A stretch of DNA of 53,064 bases from the IMG/VR virus record IMGVR_UViG_3300018036_000012, positions 1 to 53,064 of that record. One strand, given 5' to 3'. The DNA is from a virus. Below are positions 16,624-25,538 of this stretch, in pieces; positions within the stretch are counted from its first letter, which is position 1, and every line of letters starts with the position of its first letter. The notes under the pieces were generated by a model. The model saw nothing but the letters and a program-made list of their open reading frames with translations, searched no databases and was not told the DNA's origin. Made by a program: the position numbers and the translations under genes.

Positions 16624-17072
16624 TGAGTGACAAGCTTAACATAGCAAACGAAATGCGTTGCTTTGATAGTAAAGACCGAGACTTTTACGACAGTCTCACT
16701 GATGAAGAGCGCAAAAAGTTTTCAAACTATCTGATGATACGCTGGGGAAGCAGTGTGCAGGGAAGCAGCGAGCTACAAGAATATTACTTGATATCCTGCA
16801 ACGAGCGTTTTAACAAGCATTTTTTTGACATCAACAAACATCCAAAACTACAATGGTTGTGTGCAACAAGTGTCAGTCCAGGTATGGGAAATCACAGACA
16901 CCAATGGATTGCGCCAAAGAAAAAAGACAAAGGCAACAGCATAGCAAAGAAAACGTTGATGGAGTTGTATCCTACAATGAAGGCAGATGAAATTGACTTA
17001 CTAAGTAAGTTAATAACCAACAAAGAACTGAAGGAATTCATGCGTGACAGCGGCACCGCAGACAAAAAGTGA
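16623..17072 (+). CDS. Probable sliding-clamp loader small subunit (gp62-like)
   Basis: 149 residues. The pattern MRCFDSKDRDFYDSLTDEER, then a LMIRWGSSVQGS block, YLISCNERFNKHFF and HPKLQWL is what I recall for the small clamp-loader subunit of marine T4-like phages. The T4 protein itself is longer and very divergent. The known role is to support gp44 ATPase in loading the gp45 clamp. Neither gp44 nor gp45 is in the window. The 3' end overlaps the zinc-finger gene by 29 bases. The identification rests on memory of the family pattern and is not certain. Confidence 0.55.
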   Translation: MSDKLNIANEMRCFDSKDRDFYDSLTDEERKKFSNYLMIRWGSSVQGSSELQEYYLISCNERFNKHFFDINKHPKLQWLCATSVSPGMGNHRHQWIAPKKKDKGNSIAKKTLMELYPTMKADEIDLLSKLITNKELKEFMRDSGTADKK

Positions 17073-17745
17073 AGTCTATGTTTGCAAATATTGCAAGCGT
17101 GAGTTCAAACGAGAAAACAGTTTGTCTGTTCATTTGTGTGAACCAAAAAAGAGATTTCAAGAAGAAAAAGAAGTAGGTGTACAAATAGGTTTACAAGCCT
17201 ATTTGCGTTTCTATGAAACAACACAGGGCAGTGCTAAAATAAAAACATTTGCAGATTTTGCTAAAAGTCCGTACTATAAAGCGTTTGTAACATGGGGAAG
17301 ACATTGCCAAGCTATTAATGCTATAAACGTGCCCAAGTTTTTAAACTGGTTGCTCTCGAATAATAAAAAGATAGATCACTGGTGTAAAGAAGCATTGTAT
17401 GATGAATACTTGCAACAATACATAAAACGTGAGGCACTACAAGATGCACTTGAGCGTGGTATTAAGTACAGCATGAAATGGAGTGACAAAACTGGCAATC
17501 CGTCACACGACTTTTTAAGATATGGAAACGAAAACACTGTAGCATTTGCAATATCAACTGGACGCATTAGTCCATGGTTGTTGTTTAACAGCAAGTCTGG
17601 ACAAGATTATCTTGAGAACATGAATGGTGATCAAATTAAAATAGTGTGGCCTTGGATTGATCCAGACTTTTGGCAGAAAAAGTTTAAAGATTATCCAGAT
17701 GACAAAGCGTATGCAGAAGAAATACTTAAACGTGCAGGCTGGTAA
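17044..17745 (+). CDS. C2H2 zinc-finger phage protein
   Basis: 233 residues beginning at a GTG (17044) inside the end of the gp62-like gene. Residues 14-31 contain CKYCKREFKRENSLSVHLC, a compact C-x2-C...H-x-C zinc finger. The remainder is helical with tryptophan-rich segments (GRHCQAINAINVPKFLNWLL, IVWPWIDPDFW). Proteins of this length with an N-terminal zinc finger occur in T4-like marine phages without a known role; nucleic-acid or protein binding is likely. A sigma70-like promoter follows directly after its stop. Confidence 0.7.
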   Translation: MTAAPQTKSEVYVCKYCKREFKRENSLSVHLCEPKKRFQEEKEVGVQIGLQAYLRFYETTQGSAKIKTFADFAKSPYYKAFVTWGRHCQAINAINVPKFLNWLLSNNKKIDHWCKEALYDEYLQQYIKREALQDALERGIKYSMKWSDKTGNPSHDFLRYGNENTVAFAISTGRISPWLLFNSKSGQDYLENMNGDQIKIVWPWIDPDFWQKKFKDYPDDKAYAEEILKRAGW

Positions 17746-17748
17746 AGG

Positions 17749-17777
17749 TTGACAAGTTGTATTATGTGTGTTATAAG
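17749..17777 (+). promoter_or_regulatory. Sigma70-like promoter
   Basis: TTGACA at 17749-17754, a 17-bp spacer and TATAAG at 17772-17777. It is followed by AAAGGAGA and the ATG at 17801. Confidence 0.75.
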
Positions 17778-17800
17778 TAAAGCAACAAAAGGAGATACCA

Positions 17801-18055
17801 ATGGGACTAACTCGACCAAAGATTTCACAAGTTAAATCGAAACCCAAGCACAAAGACAAAAAGTTTTATCTTAGTGTGATAAAAGTAGCTGCATATCTAG
17901 GTGCATGTTATGCACTGTACAACGGTGGTGTTGTGCTTGGCGAAGCAATCTATGTTGCAGAGCTGCCAGCAGTTAATCTTGGGCAATGGTTTACATATGC
18001 AGCAGGGTTGTTTTTGGTGGCAAATATTACTTCGTTTATTCGCGACTTAGTATGA
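17801..18055 (+). CDS. Small membrane protein with two predicted helices
   Basis: 84 residues. A basic N-terminus (KSKPKHKDKK) is followed by two hydrophobic stretches, about 27-50 and 62-78, giving a hairpin-like inner-membrane protein with a cytoplasmic N-terminus by the positive-inside rule. It overlaps the DnaE-like gene by 4 bases, so both are made from the same promoter. The pairing of a membrane protein with a polymerase-palm-like protein is unusual. Function unknown. Confidence 0.65.
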   Translation: MGLTRPKISQVKSKPKHKDKKFYLSVIKVAAYLGACYALYNGGVVLGEAIYVAELPAVNLGQWFTYAAGLFLVANITSFIRDLV

Positions 18056-18615
18056 GTGCAGACGTCGACATTGACTTTGCTGACAGGCAAGCAATCATTG
18101 ATTTAATTCAATGTACTTCTGCTAGGCAAAACGAACAAGGTCGACGTCATAATTCTGGTGTATATGTTACGCCTGTGCCGTATGATGCAAAAAACAATTG
18201 TGCTAGCATAACATACGACGAAGCTGAAAGTCGTGGGTACTTTAAACTGGACTTTCTCAACATGAGTGTGTACACATCTATACGAGATCAGCAGCACTAT
18301 GACGAATTGTTAGCAAAAGAACCCCAATGGGACTTGATGTGGACTAACAGCGATCTTGCACAAAAACTAGTGCATGTAGGCAACTACGCACAGCTACTCA
18401 ATGAGATGCGCCCAGACAGCATACAGCGTATGGCTGCATTTATATCTGTTATTCGACCCGGTAAAGCACACTTGAAAAACAAGCCATGGAATGAGGTGTT
18501 TGCTAGTGTATGGGATGGTGATAGTAGTGATGGGTTTGTGTTTAAGAAGTCGCATGCTGTTAGCTATGCAACACTAGTGGCATTGCATCTTAATCTACTC
18601 TGCGAACAAGAGTAA
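18052..18615 (+). CDS. Mini DnaE-like (Pol III alpha palm-type) protein
   Basis: 187 residues from the ATG at 18052, overlapping the upstream stop; a start at 17986 is inside the membrane-protein gene and is rejected. It opens SADVDIDFADR, matching the PDxDIDF palm motif of bacterial DnaE (Asp6 and Asp8), and continues with KLDFLNM (Asp67), matching the KFDFLGL motif that carries the third catalytic aspartate. RMAAFISVIRPGK and FVFKKSHAVSYA correspond to later DnaE palm/fingers blocks. Full DnaE is over 1,000 residues, so this is a drastically reduced version with no PHP, tau-binding or OB domains. It may be a regulator, decoy or reduced enzyme. The 3' end overlaps the convergent gene by 26 bases. 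Confidence 0.75.
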   Translation: MSADVDIDFADRQAIIDLIQCTSARQNEQGRRHNSGVYVTPVPYDAKNNCASITYDEAESRGYFKLDFLNMSVYTSIRDQQHYDELLAKEPQWDLMWTNSDLAQKLVHVGNYAQLLNEMRPDSIQRMAAFISVIRPGKAHLKNKPWNEVFASVWDGDSSDGFVFKKSHAVSYATLVALHLNLLCEQE

Positions 18616-18967
18616 TACTACGGCGTTTAATTTTCTTACGTGACAGTTCTGCTAAACTTGTTGCAGGTCCGAGTAATATATCCAGGTCCTTATTGATAAA
18701 TGTTCTGAGATAAGGCCTAAATTGTTCCCAATCATTTTTGAGAAAAATGTTGATGGGTATACTGCGATTGCTTTCCCACCACCACTGTGATGCTAGTTCG
18801 ATAAAATCTCGTTTTTGTTGATCGTTTACTATACTACCAAAATCGTATATAGTTGTAACTTGATCATCGCGATTTTGAACCACACCGACATATTCGTTTT
18901 TTGCATATGTGCAAAACGTAATAAATGGATATCGCTCGGCGATCTTTTGGAAGAGTTCTACGCCCAT
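18590..18967 (-). CDS. Conserved-looking hypothetical protein
   Basis: 125 residues on the minus strand. It contains GVELFQKIAERYPFITF, a NEYVGVVQNRDD strand, a WWWESNRSIPINIFL block and a basic C-terminus (KKIKRRSITLVRR). The pattern resembles a small protein family of T4-like marine phages for which I know no function. It is convergent with the DnaE-like gene and divergent from the virion-protein gene at 18995. No promoter is evident on its own strand. Confidence 0.6.
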   Translation of the reverse strand: MGVELFQKIAERYPFITFCTYAKNEYVGVVQNRDDQVTTIYDFGSIVNDQQKRDFIELASQWWWESNRSIPINIFLKNDWEQFRPYLRTFINKDLDILLGPATSLAELSRKKIKRRSITLVRRVD

Positions 18968-18973
18968 AAATAC
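18966..18973 (+). promoter_or_regulatory. Late-type promoter box (ATAAATAC)
   Basis: ATAAATAC lies 21 bases upstream of the ATG at 18995 and overlaps the start codon of the divergent gene. Confidence 0.65.
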
Positions 18974-18994
18974 CTTGTATTGGAGTTATAATTA

Positions 18995-19990
18995 ATGTAT
19001 TCTACCACTGTGTATTTATATCAACAAAAGCAACAGGTGTTATTAGTCGACACCAGTGGTGCGTATTTTCAAAGGAGATGGCAACCGGTGTATGCAAAGA
19101 AACTTAAAGTGAACCTAGGAGTTGATAATGTTATTCTTTTTGAATTTATCAACCAAGATCAAAAGCCTGTAAATATTTCAGGTAGTACGATCACATTCAG
19201 AATGATGAGCACCGACGGCGAGGAACTACTGGCTGTCAAGGACTTGGACATATTGTCAGCAGCATATGGTCGTGCTAAAGTTGTTTTATCGCATGAGTTG
19301 TTGAGCAGTATTGAAGCTCAGACTGCCAGTTGGAGTTTGGAAAGAGCAAGTGGCGAATTGTTTGAAGCAGTTTTCACTGATGCATATTCTAGCAGCAGAG
19401 GGCAAGTGGATATTGTTGACAGTGTTTATCCAAACTATGTAGAAAGTGCAATACTTGAAGTACCTTCGCCGTTGAAGCAAAATACACCAGCTGCAAACAA
19501 TGACAGAAATTATAGCAGTATAGCATACACCGCAGACAATACGTTAACAACTTTTCAACTTGACTTTGACAACTTTACTGGTAATGTAAAAGCACAAGGC
19601 AGTGATTCACAACTCGGTCCATGGTATGATATCGGATCACAAACAGTGTACAGTAACCAAGACACACGTGATTACATCAACGTTGATGGTACACACAATT
19701 GGGTGCGTTTTGAAATTAACCAATACGGGTATAGTGCAAGTGCAGTTGCGGAAGTTGCTGACGGGCGTGTTAGTAACATCTCATTAAATGGCGGCGGTGT
19801 TGAATGGTATGGCACAGGCAATCCTAATGTTGACATCGAAGGCGGACGAGGAACAGGCGCAACAGCTACAGCCACAGTCACAGCTAATGCAGTATCGAGT
19901 ATTTCACTAGTTACCACCGGGCAAGGATATATAACAGTACCAGAAGTAAAATTAAACAGCGGAAAAATTACTCAAATACTCTATAGATAA
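18995..19990 (+). CDS. Probable virion/baseplate structural protein
   Basis: 331 residues under a late-type box. The region of residues 37-105 (VNLGVDNVILFEFINQDQKP, ITFRMMSTDGEELL, ASWSLERASGELFEAVF) resembles the N-terminal beta domain of baseplate upper proteins. Residues 165-240 form a further beta region. The C-terminal third is Gly/Thr/Val-rich (GGRGTGATATATVTANAV) and ends with ITVPEVKLNSG, as seen in phage fibre-like proteins with repeat strands. Known relatives are baseplate or tail-fibre attachment proteins. Assigning a specific T4 gp number is not possible. Confidence 0.6.
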   Translation: MYSTTVYLYQQKQQVLLVDTSGAYFQRRWQPVYAKKLKVNLGVDNVILFEFINQDQKPVNISGSTITFRMMSTDGEELLAVKDLDILSAAYGRAKVVLSHELLSSIEAQTASWSLERASGELFEAVFTDAYSSSRGQVDIVDSVYPNYVESAILEVPSPLKQNTPAANNDRNYSSIAYTADNTLTTFQLDFDNFTGNVKAQGSDSQLGPWYDIGSQTVYSNQDTRDYINVDGTHNWVRFEINQYGYSASAVAEVADGRVSNISLNGGGVEWYGTGNPNVDIEGGRGTGATATATVTANAVSSISLVTTGQGYITVPEVKLNSGKITQILYR

Positions 19991-20000
19991 AAGGTACTAC

Positions 20001-20744
20001 ATGGCTATTAAACGAATTATAGCATTTGGTGATAGTTGGACTTATGGCGACGAACTATTGGATCCGCAATTCAGTGCACATCCAGATAAAGGAATACTTG
20101 ATCATTATACTGAAAATACAAAATATCGGTTAGATCATTGTTACGCTGGGCTTGTTGCCGACCATTATAGTGTTGAATTAGAAAACCTAGCATTTCCCGG
20201 TAGCAGCCTCGAAAGCATGCGTTGGACAGTGGATTGGTTGTTAAACAACAACGGCCAAGATCTACAGGATTCATTGTGGCTAGTGGGTCTAACTGACAGC
20301 AGTAGACAGAGTTGGTTTAATCCGTTGCACGAAGTAGGCAGGAAAGATCCGCCATGGAACCGGCACATGCACGGAACTTGGTTAACACAACCCAATCCTG
20401 ACATTGATGACAACTGGTTTAAACTACAAAAAATGTGGCTAGGAATGAGCTATCATCGAGAATGGAGCGAATACAATTATCGACAAACAATTAATTTGTT
20501 TGACTATGCTGCTACCAAGGCTGGCGCAAAATTATTACAGTTCAGTGTGCTGGGAAATAATTGGAAAACACAATCACCTACGTTACTTTACCCTGGAACG
20601 AATTGGCGCAACATCCTTCAAGCTAAACAAAAAGAGTTATCGATTAAGCTTTTTGCTGCAAAAGGACATCCGAATGAAAAAGGCCATGAAATTATATCAA
20701 AACACTTGATTGAACACATAAAGTGTGCTAATATAATAGCATAA
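20001..20744 (+). CDS. SGNH/GDSL-type hydrolase (1 of 3)
   Basis: 247 residues. Block I is FGDSWTYGD (residues 9-17, Ser nucleophile), block II-like glycine is in FPGSSLESM, and the C-terminal GHPNEKGHEII supplies the H of the catalytic dyad in the usual xxxH position. SGNH enzymes remove acetyl or acyl groups from polysaccharides or lipids. No signal peptide is present, so action on intracellular glycan intermediates or as a virion component is possible. The stop overlaps the primase ATG by one base. Confidence 0.75.
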   Translation: MAIKRIIAFGDSWTYGDELLDPQFSAHPDKGILDHYTENTKYRLDHCYAGLVADHYSVELENLAFPGSSLESMRWTVDWLLNNNGQDLQDSLWLVGLTDSSRQSWFNPLHEVGRKDPPWNRHMHGTWLTQPNPDIDDNWFKLQKMWLGMSYHREWSEYNYRQTINLFDYAATKAGAKLLQFSVLGNNWKTQSPTLLYPGTNWRNILQAKQKELSIKLFAAKGHPNEKGHEIISKHLIEHIKCANIIA

Positions 20745-21721
20745 TGTTAGACATAATCAGTTATCTGCCCACAAAGCATAAAGTGACTAGTTCGGGATGG
20801 ATTAGTTTTAATGCTCCGTGTTGCATTCACAATGGTGAATCAACGGATCGACGAAGTCGTGGCGGACTACGGCAACAGGATGATGAATGGAGTTATCATT
20901 GCTTTAACTGCGGATTTACTGCTAGTTTTACTCCAGGCAGGCCAGTGAGTTATAAAGCTAGACGATTTCTAGAATGGCTTGGTGTAGACAGCGTCGATGT
21001 TGAACGTCTTAATTTAGAAAGTCTTAAACGCAAGAGTTTGCTGGACTTAACAGCAGAGCGCAATCAAATACGCCATGTGGATGTAGCGTTTAACGAAACT
21101 GAAGTTCCAGAGGGTGTTGAAGTAATCGATCCCCGAAATGTAGATCATCAACGATATTTAGACTATCTAGCAAGTAGGAGAATAGTGTTAGAATATCCGT
21201 TTTTAGTTGACAAGAAACGTGGGGTACGAGATAGGATAGTAGTCCCATACACATACAAAAATAGAATTGTTGGGCATACGTCAAGGTACTTGGACAATCG
21301 TACACCCAAGTTTATTAACAGTCAGCAACCTGGGTATGTGTTTGGGTATGACTTGCAAAAAGCAGACTGGACTAGTGCAATTGTAACTGAGGGAATTTTT
21401 GATGCATTGAGTATAAGTGGCTTGGCAGTTATGCATGATACTATTAGTCCACAGCAAGCACAACTATTAAAACAACTAAAGCGTAGGATTATTGTTGTTC
21501 CTGATCAAGACAAAGCAGGGTTAAGTATTATAGATGCAGCCGTTGAATACAAATTTGAAGTAAGCATACCAGACTGGCCGGATGATGTTAAAGACGTAAA
21601 TGATGCAGTCGTGAAATACGGAGTAGTAAATACACTATTGCAAATACACAAACATGCTGAATCAAGCAAGATTAAAATTGAAATGTTTAAGAAAAGACTG
21701 CAAAGGAAACTAAATGAGTAA
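20744..21721 (+). CDS. gp61: DNA primase (gp61-like)
   Basis: 325 residues. An N-terminal zinc-binding module uses Cys26 or 27, His29, Cys53 and Cys56 (HCFNCGF). The TOPRIM domain has the TEG motif at 215-217 (VTEGIFDAL) and a metal-binding VVPDQDKAG (Asp254, Asp256). The known role is RNA-primer synthesis for lagging-strand replication in complex with the gp41 helicase, which is encoded two genes downstream. It overlaps the next SGNH gene by 8 bases. Start chosen at the ATG that overlaps the previous stop. Confidence 0.9.
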   Translation: MLDIISYLPTKHKVTSSGWISFNAPCCIHNGESTDRRSRGGLRQQDDEWSYHCFNCGFTASFTPGRPVSYKARRFLEWLGVDSVDVERLNLESLKRKSLLDLTAERNQIRHVDVAFNETEVPEGVEVIDPRNVDHQRYLDYLASRRIVLEYPFLVDKKRGVRDRIVVPYTYKNRIVGHTSRYLDNRTPKFINSQQPGYVFGYDLQKADWTSAIVTEGIFDALSISGLAVMHDTISPQQAQLLKQLKRRIIVVPDQDKAGLSIIDAAVEYKFEVSIPDWPDDVKDVNDAVVKYGVVNTLLQIHKHAESSKIKIEMFKKRLQRKLNE

Positions 21722-22409
21722 GCTTTATGTGTTTGGTGACAGCTACACTACACCCAACTATTGTGTTGCCCAACAAGACAGTTGGTGGGGCCTTTGTGCA
21801 GGGTTGTTGCCAGTTGATGAAATACACAACCATAGTTGGCCCGGAAATAACATCGAAAGTATTGCTCATACAATTCTACATACCGATATTGATCGTGATG
21901 ATTTTGTTATTGTTGCAGTTCCCCCAATGGGACGAATTACATACTTTGCAGGAGAAGCTGCTAAATTACAGCATTATACAGTTTACAATCATGACATGCA
22001 ACAACAGTACACACAGCCTGAGTTGTGTCACAAAGGCTTGACGCAAATACCAACGCACGAGACTGAAAAAGAAAATATTGATAGATGGGACAACAGTTGG
22101 GGCGAAGCTACTGCGTTAAGAGAATTATTGTTATTAGATGTTCTATTAGATAAAGTTATGTTTTGTGTTATGTCTACTCCTTTTATGGAAAAGTCATCCT
22201 GGCCCACAATAAAAACTCTGATCAAAAAGACAAAAAAACCGCAATTTCAGACTTGCAAAAACACATACTACAGTGTAAACTTACATATAAATAAACCAGT
22301 AGATTATGATACATATGGCTGGTTTGGGCATCATGGTGCCATCGGCAACAAGCATTATTTTAATATTACAGCAAAACCTACAATGCAAAAACTAGGATGG
22401 ATAGTATGA
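21714..22409 (+). CDS. SGNH/GDSL-type hydrolase-like protein (2 of 3)
   Basis: 231 residues. The N-terminus KLYVFGDSYTTPN gives the GDS nucleophile block, and WPGNNIES is a block II-like glycine/asparagine motif. The C-terminal catalytic His could be in WFGHHGAIGNKHY, but the canonical DxxH is less clear than in its neighbours, so activity is uncertain. It lies between primase and a third SGNH gene and overlaps both. Confidence 0.6.
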   Translation: MSKLYVFGDSYTTPNYCVAQQDSWWGLCAGLLPVDEIHNHSWPGNNIESIAHTILHTDIDRDDFVIVAVPPMGRITYFAGEAAKLQHYTVYNHDMQQQYTQPELCHKGLTQIPTHETEKENIDRWDNSWGEATALRELLLLDVLLDKVMFCVMSTPFMEKSSWPTIKTLIKKTKKPQFQTCKNTYYSVNLHINKPVDYDTYGWFGHHGAIGNKHYFNITAKPTMQKLGWIV

Positions 22410-23062
22410 AGTTCTATTTCAATGGATGTAGTATCACCCAAGGTGCTGGCTTTACAAACGAAAAAGCCGATGCTAGAATATATCCTAACTTGATTGCAAC
22501 TGATCATATCAATGATGCTAGCGGTGGCGCAAGTAACTTGAAAATATTTTTACACACAAGCAAAGCAATTGTTGACAACTTAGCTGATATATATATTGTA
22601 CAATGGAGTTCTGTCCATCGGCATTGGGTTTACCCAGCACCAGACCGAGGTATCTATTTTGGATCGACTCAAGATGCAATATCAACTAATGACAAGTTTA
22701 TTGTCCAATATCAGTTGCTCAATCACGATTATGGTAATATAATGCAACTAATAGACTTTTGCCGTATATTACAAGATCAAGCAAGCAGTCACAATGTAAA
22801 ACTGTTGTTTGTTAACGGATTGATTAGCTGGAGCGACAGCATAGACTGGATGAATAAACTAGTGCAGGATGCTAGCAGTGACCATGATAGATTTGTTGAA
22901 CAAATGCAAAACAACATGGAATTGGTAGATTGGGATTTGTGGATCGATCCTTGGGATAGCATGTACAAAAACAAACTTGACGTAGCCGAGGACGGATCAC
23001 ATCCAGGGCCGCTAACACATAAACACGTAGCTGACCAAATAAGGAATAAATTAAAAGTATGA
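22406..23062 (+). CDS. SGNH-like hydrolase (3 of 3)
   Basis: 218 residues from the ATG at 22406 that overlaps the previous stop. Block I reads FNGCSITQGAGF, with Gly-Cys-Ser in place of Gly-Asp-Ser. The C-terminal block is DGSHPGPLTHKHVADQI, a good DxxH catalytic dyad, and GGASNLKIF fits the GxSN-type second block. The stop overlaps the helicase start. It is shorter than and diverged from the other two copies, consistent with duplication followed by divergence. Confidence 0.65.
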   Translation: MKFYFNGCSITQGAGFTNEKADARIYPNLIATDHINDASGGASNLKIFLHTSKAIVDNLADIYIVQWSSVHRHWVYPAPDRGIYFGSTQDAISTNDKFIVQYQLLNHDYGNIMQLIDFCRILQDQASSHNVKLLFVNGLISWSDSIDWMNKLVQDASSDHDRFVEQMQNNMELVDWDLWIDPWDSMYKNKLDVAEDGSHPGPLTHKHVADQIRNKLKV

Positions 23063-24465
23063 CTGAATATACATATGAAGTACAAAAATTATTCTTAGAA
23101 ATGGCAATGCAAGATGCACAGAGTTACTTGCGTGTGCAAAACATTTTCAACAAAGAAAATTTTGATAAAGATCTGCGTGAAGCTGCTGAGTTTATCTATG
23201 ACCATGCAAATGAGCATAAAACACTTCCGGACCGTATGCAAGTAAAGGCAGTTACTGGAGTTGATTTACAGGAGATACCCGATCTCAACAGTGGGCACAC
23301 TGATTGGTTCTTAGGCGAGTTTGAAAGCTTTACTCGCAGACAGGAACTTGAACGTGCAATTTTACAAAGTGCAGATTTATTGGAAAAAGGAGAGTACTCG
23401 CCTGTTGAAAAACTAATCAAAGATGCTGTGCAAATAAGTTTAACAAAAGACTTGGGAACAAATTACTTTGAAGATCCCAAAGCCAGACTATCGGCACTTA
23501 AAGACAACAATGGGCAGAACAGTACAGGCTGGAAAAACTTGGATAGACTGTTGTATGGTGGCTTTAATAGAGGCGAACTACAAATTTTTGCAGGTGGATC
23601 AGGTTCGGGCAAGAGTTTGTTTATGCAAAACTTGGCAGTTAATTGGATGGAAGCTGGGCTTAATGGGACTTATATTACATTGGAGCTCAGTGAGGGCTTG
23701 ACAGCCATGCGACTTGATAGTATGTTAACTGGAACACCTAGCAAACAGTTGTTTAAAGATATTGACACTGTTGAAATGAAAGTCAAAATGGCAGGCAAAA
23801 AAGCAGGTAATCTGCAGATTAAATACATGCCAGCACAAAGTACTGTTAACGATATTCGTGCATTTGTAAAAGAACTTAGTATTAAACAAGGCAAAGACAT
23901 TGATTTTATGCTAGTTGACTACTTGGACTTGCTTATGCCAGTGAGTGCAAAAGTTAGTCCAAATGATTTGTTTGTGAAAGACAAGTATGTAAGTGAAGAA
24001 CTGCGCAACTTGGCACGTGAATTAAACATATTATTTGTTACAGCAAGTCAGTTGAACAGAAGTGCTGTCGAGGAAATTGAATTTGATCATTCGCATATCT
24101 CGGGCGGTATTAGTAAGATCAACACAGCAGACAACGTGTTTGGTATCTTTACAAGTAGAGCAATGAAAGAACGTGGGCGCTATCAAATACAAGCAATGAA
24201 AACTAGAAGCAGTAGTGGTGTGGGACAAAAGATTGACCTGGAGTTCGACATGGAAAGCTTGAGGATCACTGGACTTGATGATGATGAAGCAGCATCAGGT
24301 GCAGGAACACAAGGCAGCACTATACTAGCAGGCATTAAAGCAAAAAGTCAAATGGTACAAAAAGACGTAACTGACAGCATGCCGCAAGATGCTCCTAAGG
24401 TAGTAGCTGATGTACAGAGCAGCAAGCTCAAACAAATGCTGGCAGGAATTAAACAAAACGGATGA
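23059..24465 (+). CDS. gp41: Replicative DNA helicase (gp41/DnaB-like)
   Basis: 468 residues. The N-terminal helical domain is followed by GRGELQIFAGGSGSGKS-like Walker A (GGSGSGKS at 179-186), the H1a block TYITLELSEG, Walker B FMLVDYLDL, and the H3/H4 blocks ILFVTASQLNRS and HISGGISKINTADNVFGI. This is the RecA-fold DnaB family; in T4, gp41 forms the primosome with gp61. The last 60 residues are low-complexity and may bind a loader. It overlaps the radical SAM gene by 4 bases. Confidence 0.92.
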   Translation: MTEYTYEVQKLFLEMAMQDAQSYLRVQNIFNKENFDKDLREAAEFIYDHANEHKTLPDRMQVKAVTGVDLQEIPDLNSGHTDWFLGEFESFTRRQELERAILQSADLLEKGEYSPVEKLIKDAVQISLTKDLGTNYFEDPKARLSALKDNNGQNSTGWKNLDRLLYGGFNRGELQIFAGGSGSGKSLFMQNLAVNWMEAGLNGTYITLELSEGLTAMRLDSMLTGTPSKQLFKDIDTVEMKVKMAGKKAGNLQIKYMPAQSTVNDIRAFVKELSIKQGKDIDFMLVDYLDLLMPVSAKVSPNDLFVKDKYVSEELRNLARELNILFVTASQLNRSAVEEIEFDHSHISGGISKINTADNVFGIFTSRAMKERGRYQIQAMKTRSSSGVGQKIDLEFDMESLRITGLDDDEAASGAGTQGSTILAGIKAKSQMVQKDVTDSMPQDAPKVVADVQSSKLKQMLAGIKQNG

Positions 24466-25538
24466 CCCAATTTTGTAGACACCTGAGCAATGCACTTGCA
24501 ATCAACAACCTTGGCGGAGACTTTACAGTCAGTCCGTGTTGTTATTTTTCGCACAATGAAAGTGTACACGATCTTTCAACTTTGCCTCAATTGAGAGAAA
24601 AGTGGAACTCGGGTGATTTAACAAAAACTTGCAGTCTTTGTATACACCAAGAACAACAAAAACAAATCAGCTACAGGCAAGCCGGTTTTGATCTAATGAC
24701 AGACAGTGATGGATTGCAGATGCTCACTATTGCAGTTACCAAGCAATGCAATCTTGCTTGTGCTAGCTGCGATAGCAATAGCAGCAGTTTCTGGCAAGAC
24801 GAAAATATTCGCAATGGGGTAGAGAACACTAAAGTGTTGGATCGAAAAGGTACAAACACTGACGACAAACTAGTAAGTTGGTTCGAAACACTGGATACTA
24901 CAAATCTTAGGTATATCAAGTTCGGTGGTGGTGAACCATTAATGAATAATACTCATTTAAGAATACTAGAACTTGTCAATAACCCACAAGATATTACAAT
25001 ACAATATACCAGCAATTACACATTGTATCCGTCGGATAAAACACTAGCACAGTGGCAACGTTTTAAACTGGTTAAGTGGATAGGTAGCATCGACGGAGTA
25101 GGCAAACAGTTTGAATATTTGCGTTGGCCAGCAAAATTTTCCACTGTTGAAAAGTTGGTCAATAAAGCTATAGAGGAATGTCCAGGAAATGTTATGTTTG
25201 GTATAGAGCATACATTAAATCCTTTCAACGTCTTTTACTATGATAAAATTAAAGAGTGGTATAAGGACGCAATGCTGACAAATAGATTTGGTGATCCTAG
25301 CGATTTTAATATACATCCGTGTCACGGTACTATAGGAATTGAAAAAACACCAACTGCACTGCGAAAAAAGATAAAAGAAAGGTACGGAAGCGAGCATGAA
25401 ATATCCATCATGTTAAATCAGTATCCGTACACTGAACACAAATCAGCAATTAACTGGGCAAACACATTAGATAAATGGCGGAATCTGCAATGGGATACAA
25501 CCTTCCATGAAATTACCAAATATTTTAATAGCCACTGA
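24462..25538 (+). CDS. Radical SAM protein (twitch-type)
   Basis: 358 residues. The CxxxCxxC iron-sulfur motif is CNLACASC with cysteines 96, 100 and 103, followed by FGGGEPLMN near 154 (the GGE SAM-binding motif) and a SIDGVGKQFEYLR block. Extra cysteines occur before the motif (residues 27-28 and a CSLC pair near 59-62), which could bind a second cluster. Proteins of this type without a large C-terminal domain are called twitch-domain radical SAM proteins and are reported in marine phages with unknown substrates. It overlaps the next gene by 32 bases. Confidence 0.85.
   Translation: MTQFCRHLSNALAINNLGGDFTVSPCCYFSHNESVHDLSTLPQLREKWNSGDLTKTCSLCIHQEQQKQISYRQAGFDLMTDSDGLQMLTIAVTKQCNLACASCDSNSSSFWQDENIRNGVENTKVLDRKGTNTDDKLVSWFETLDTTNLRYIKFGGGEPLMNNTHLRILELVNNPQDITIQYTSNYTLYPSDKTLAQWQRFKLVKWIGSIDGVGKQFEYLRWPAKFSTVEKLVNKAIEECPGNVMFGIEHTLNPFNVFYYDKIKEWYKDAMLTNRFGDPSDFNIHPCHGTIGIEKTPTALRKKIKERYGSEHEISIMLNQYPYTEHKSAINWANTLDKWRNLQWDTTFHEITKYFNSH

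Noticed and set aside
17986-18051. N-terminal extension of the DnaE-like gene
   Set aside because: The extra 22 residues lie in the membrane-protein gene in another frame; ATG 18052 has the overlap expected for coupling.
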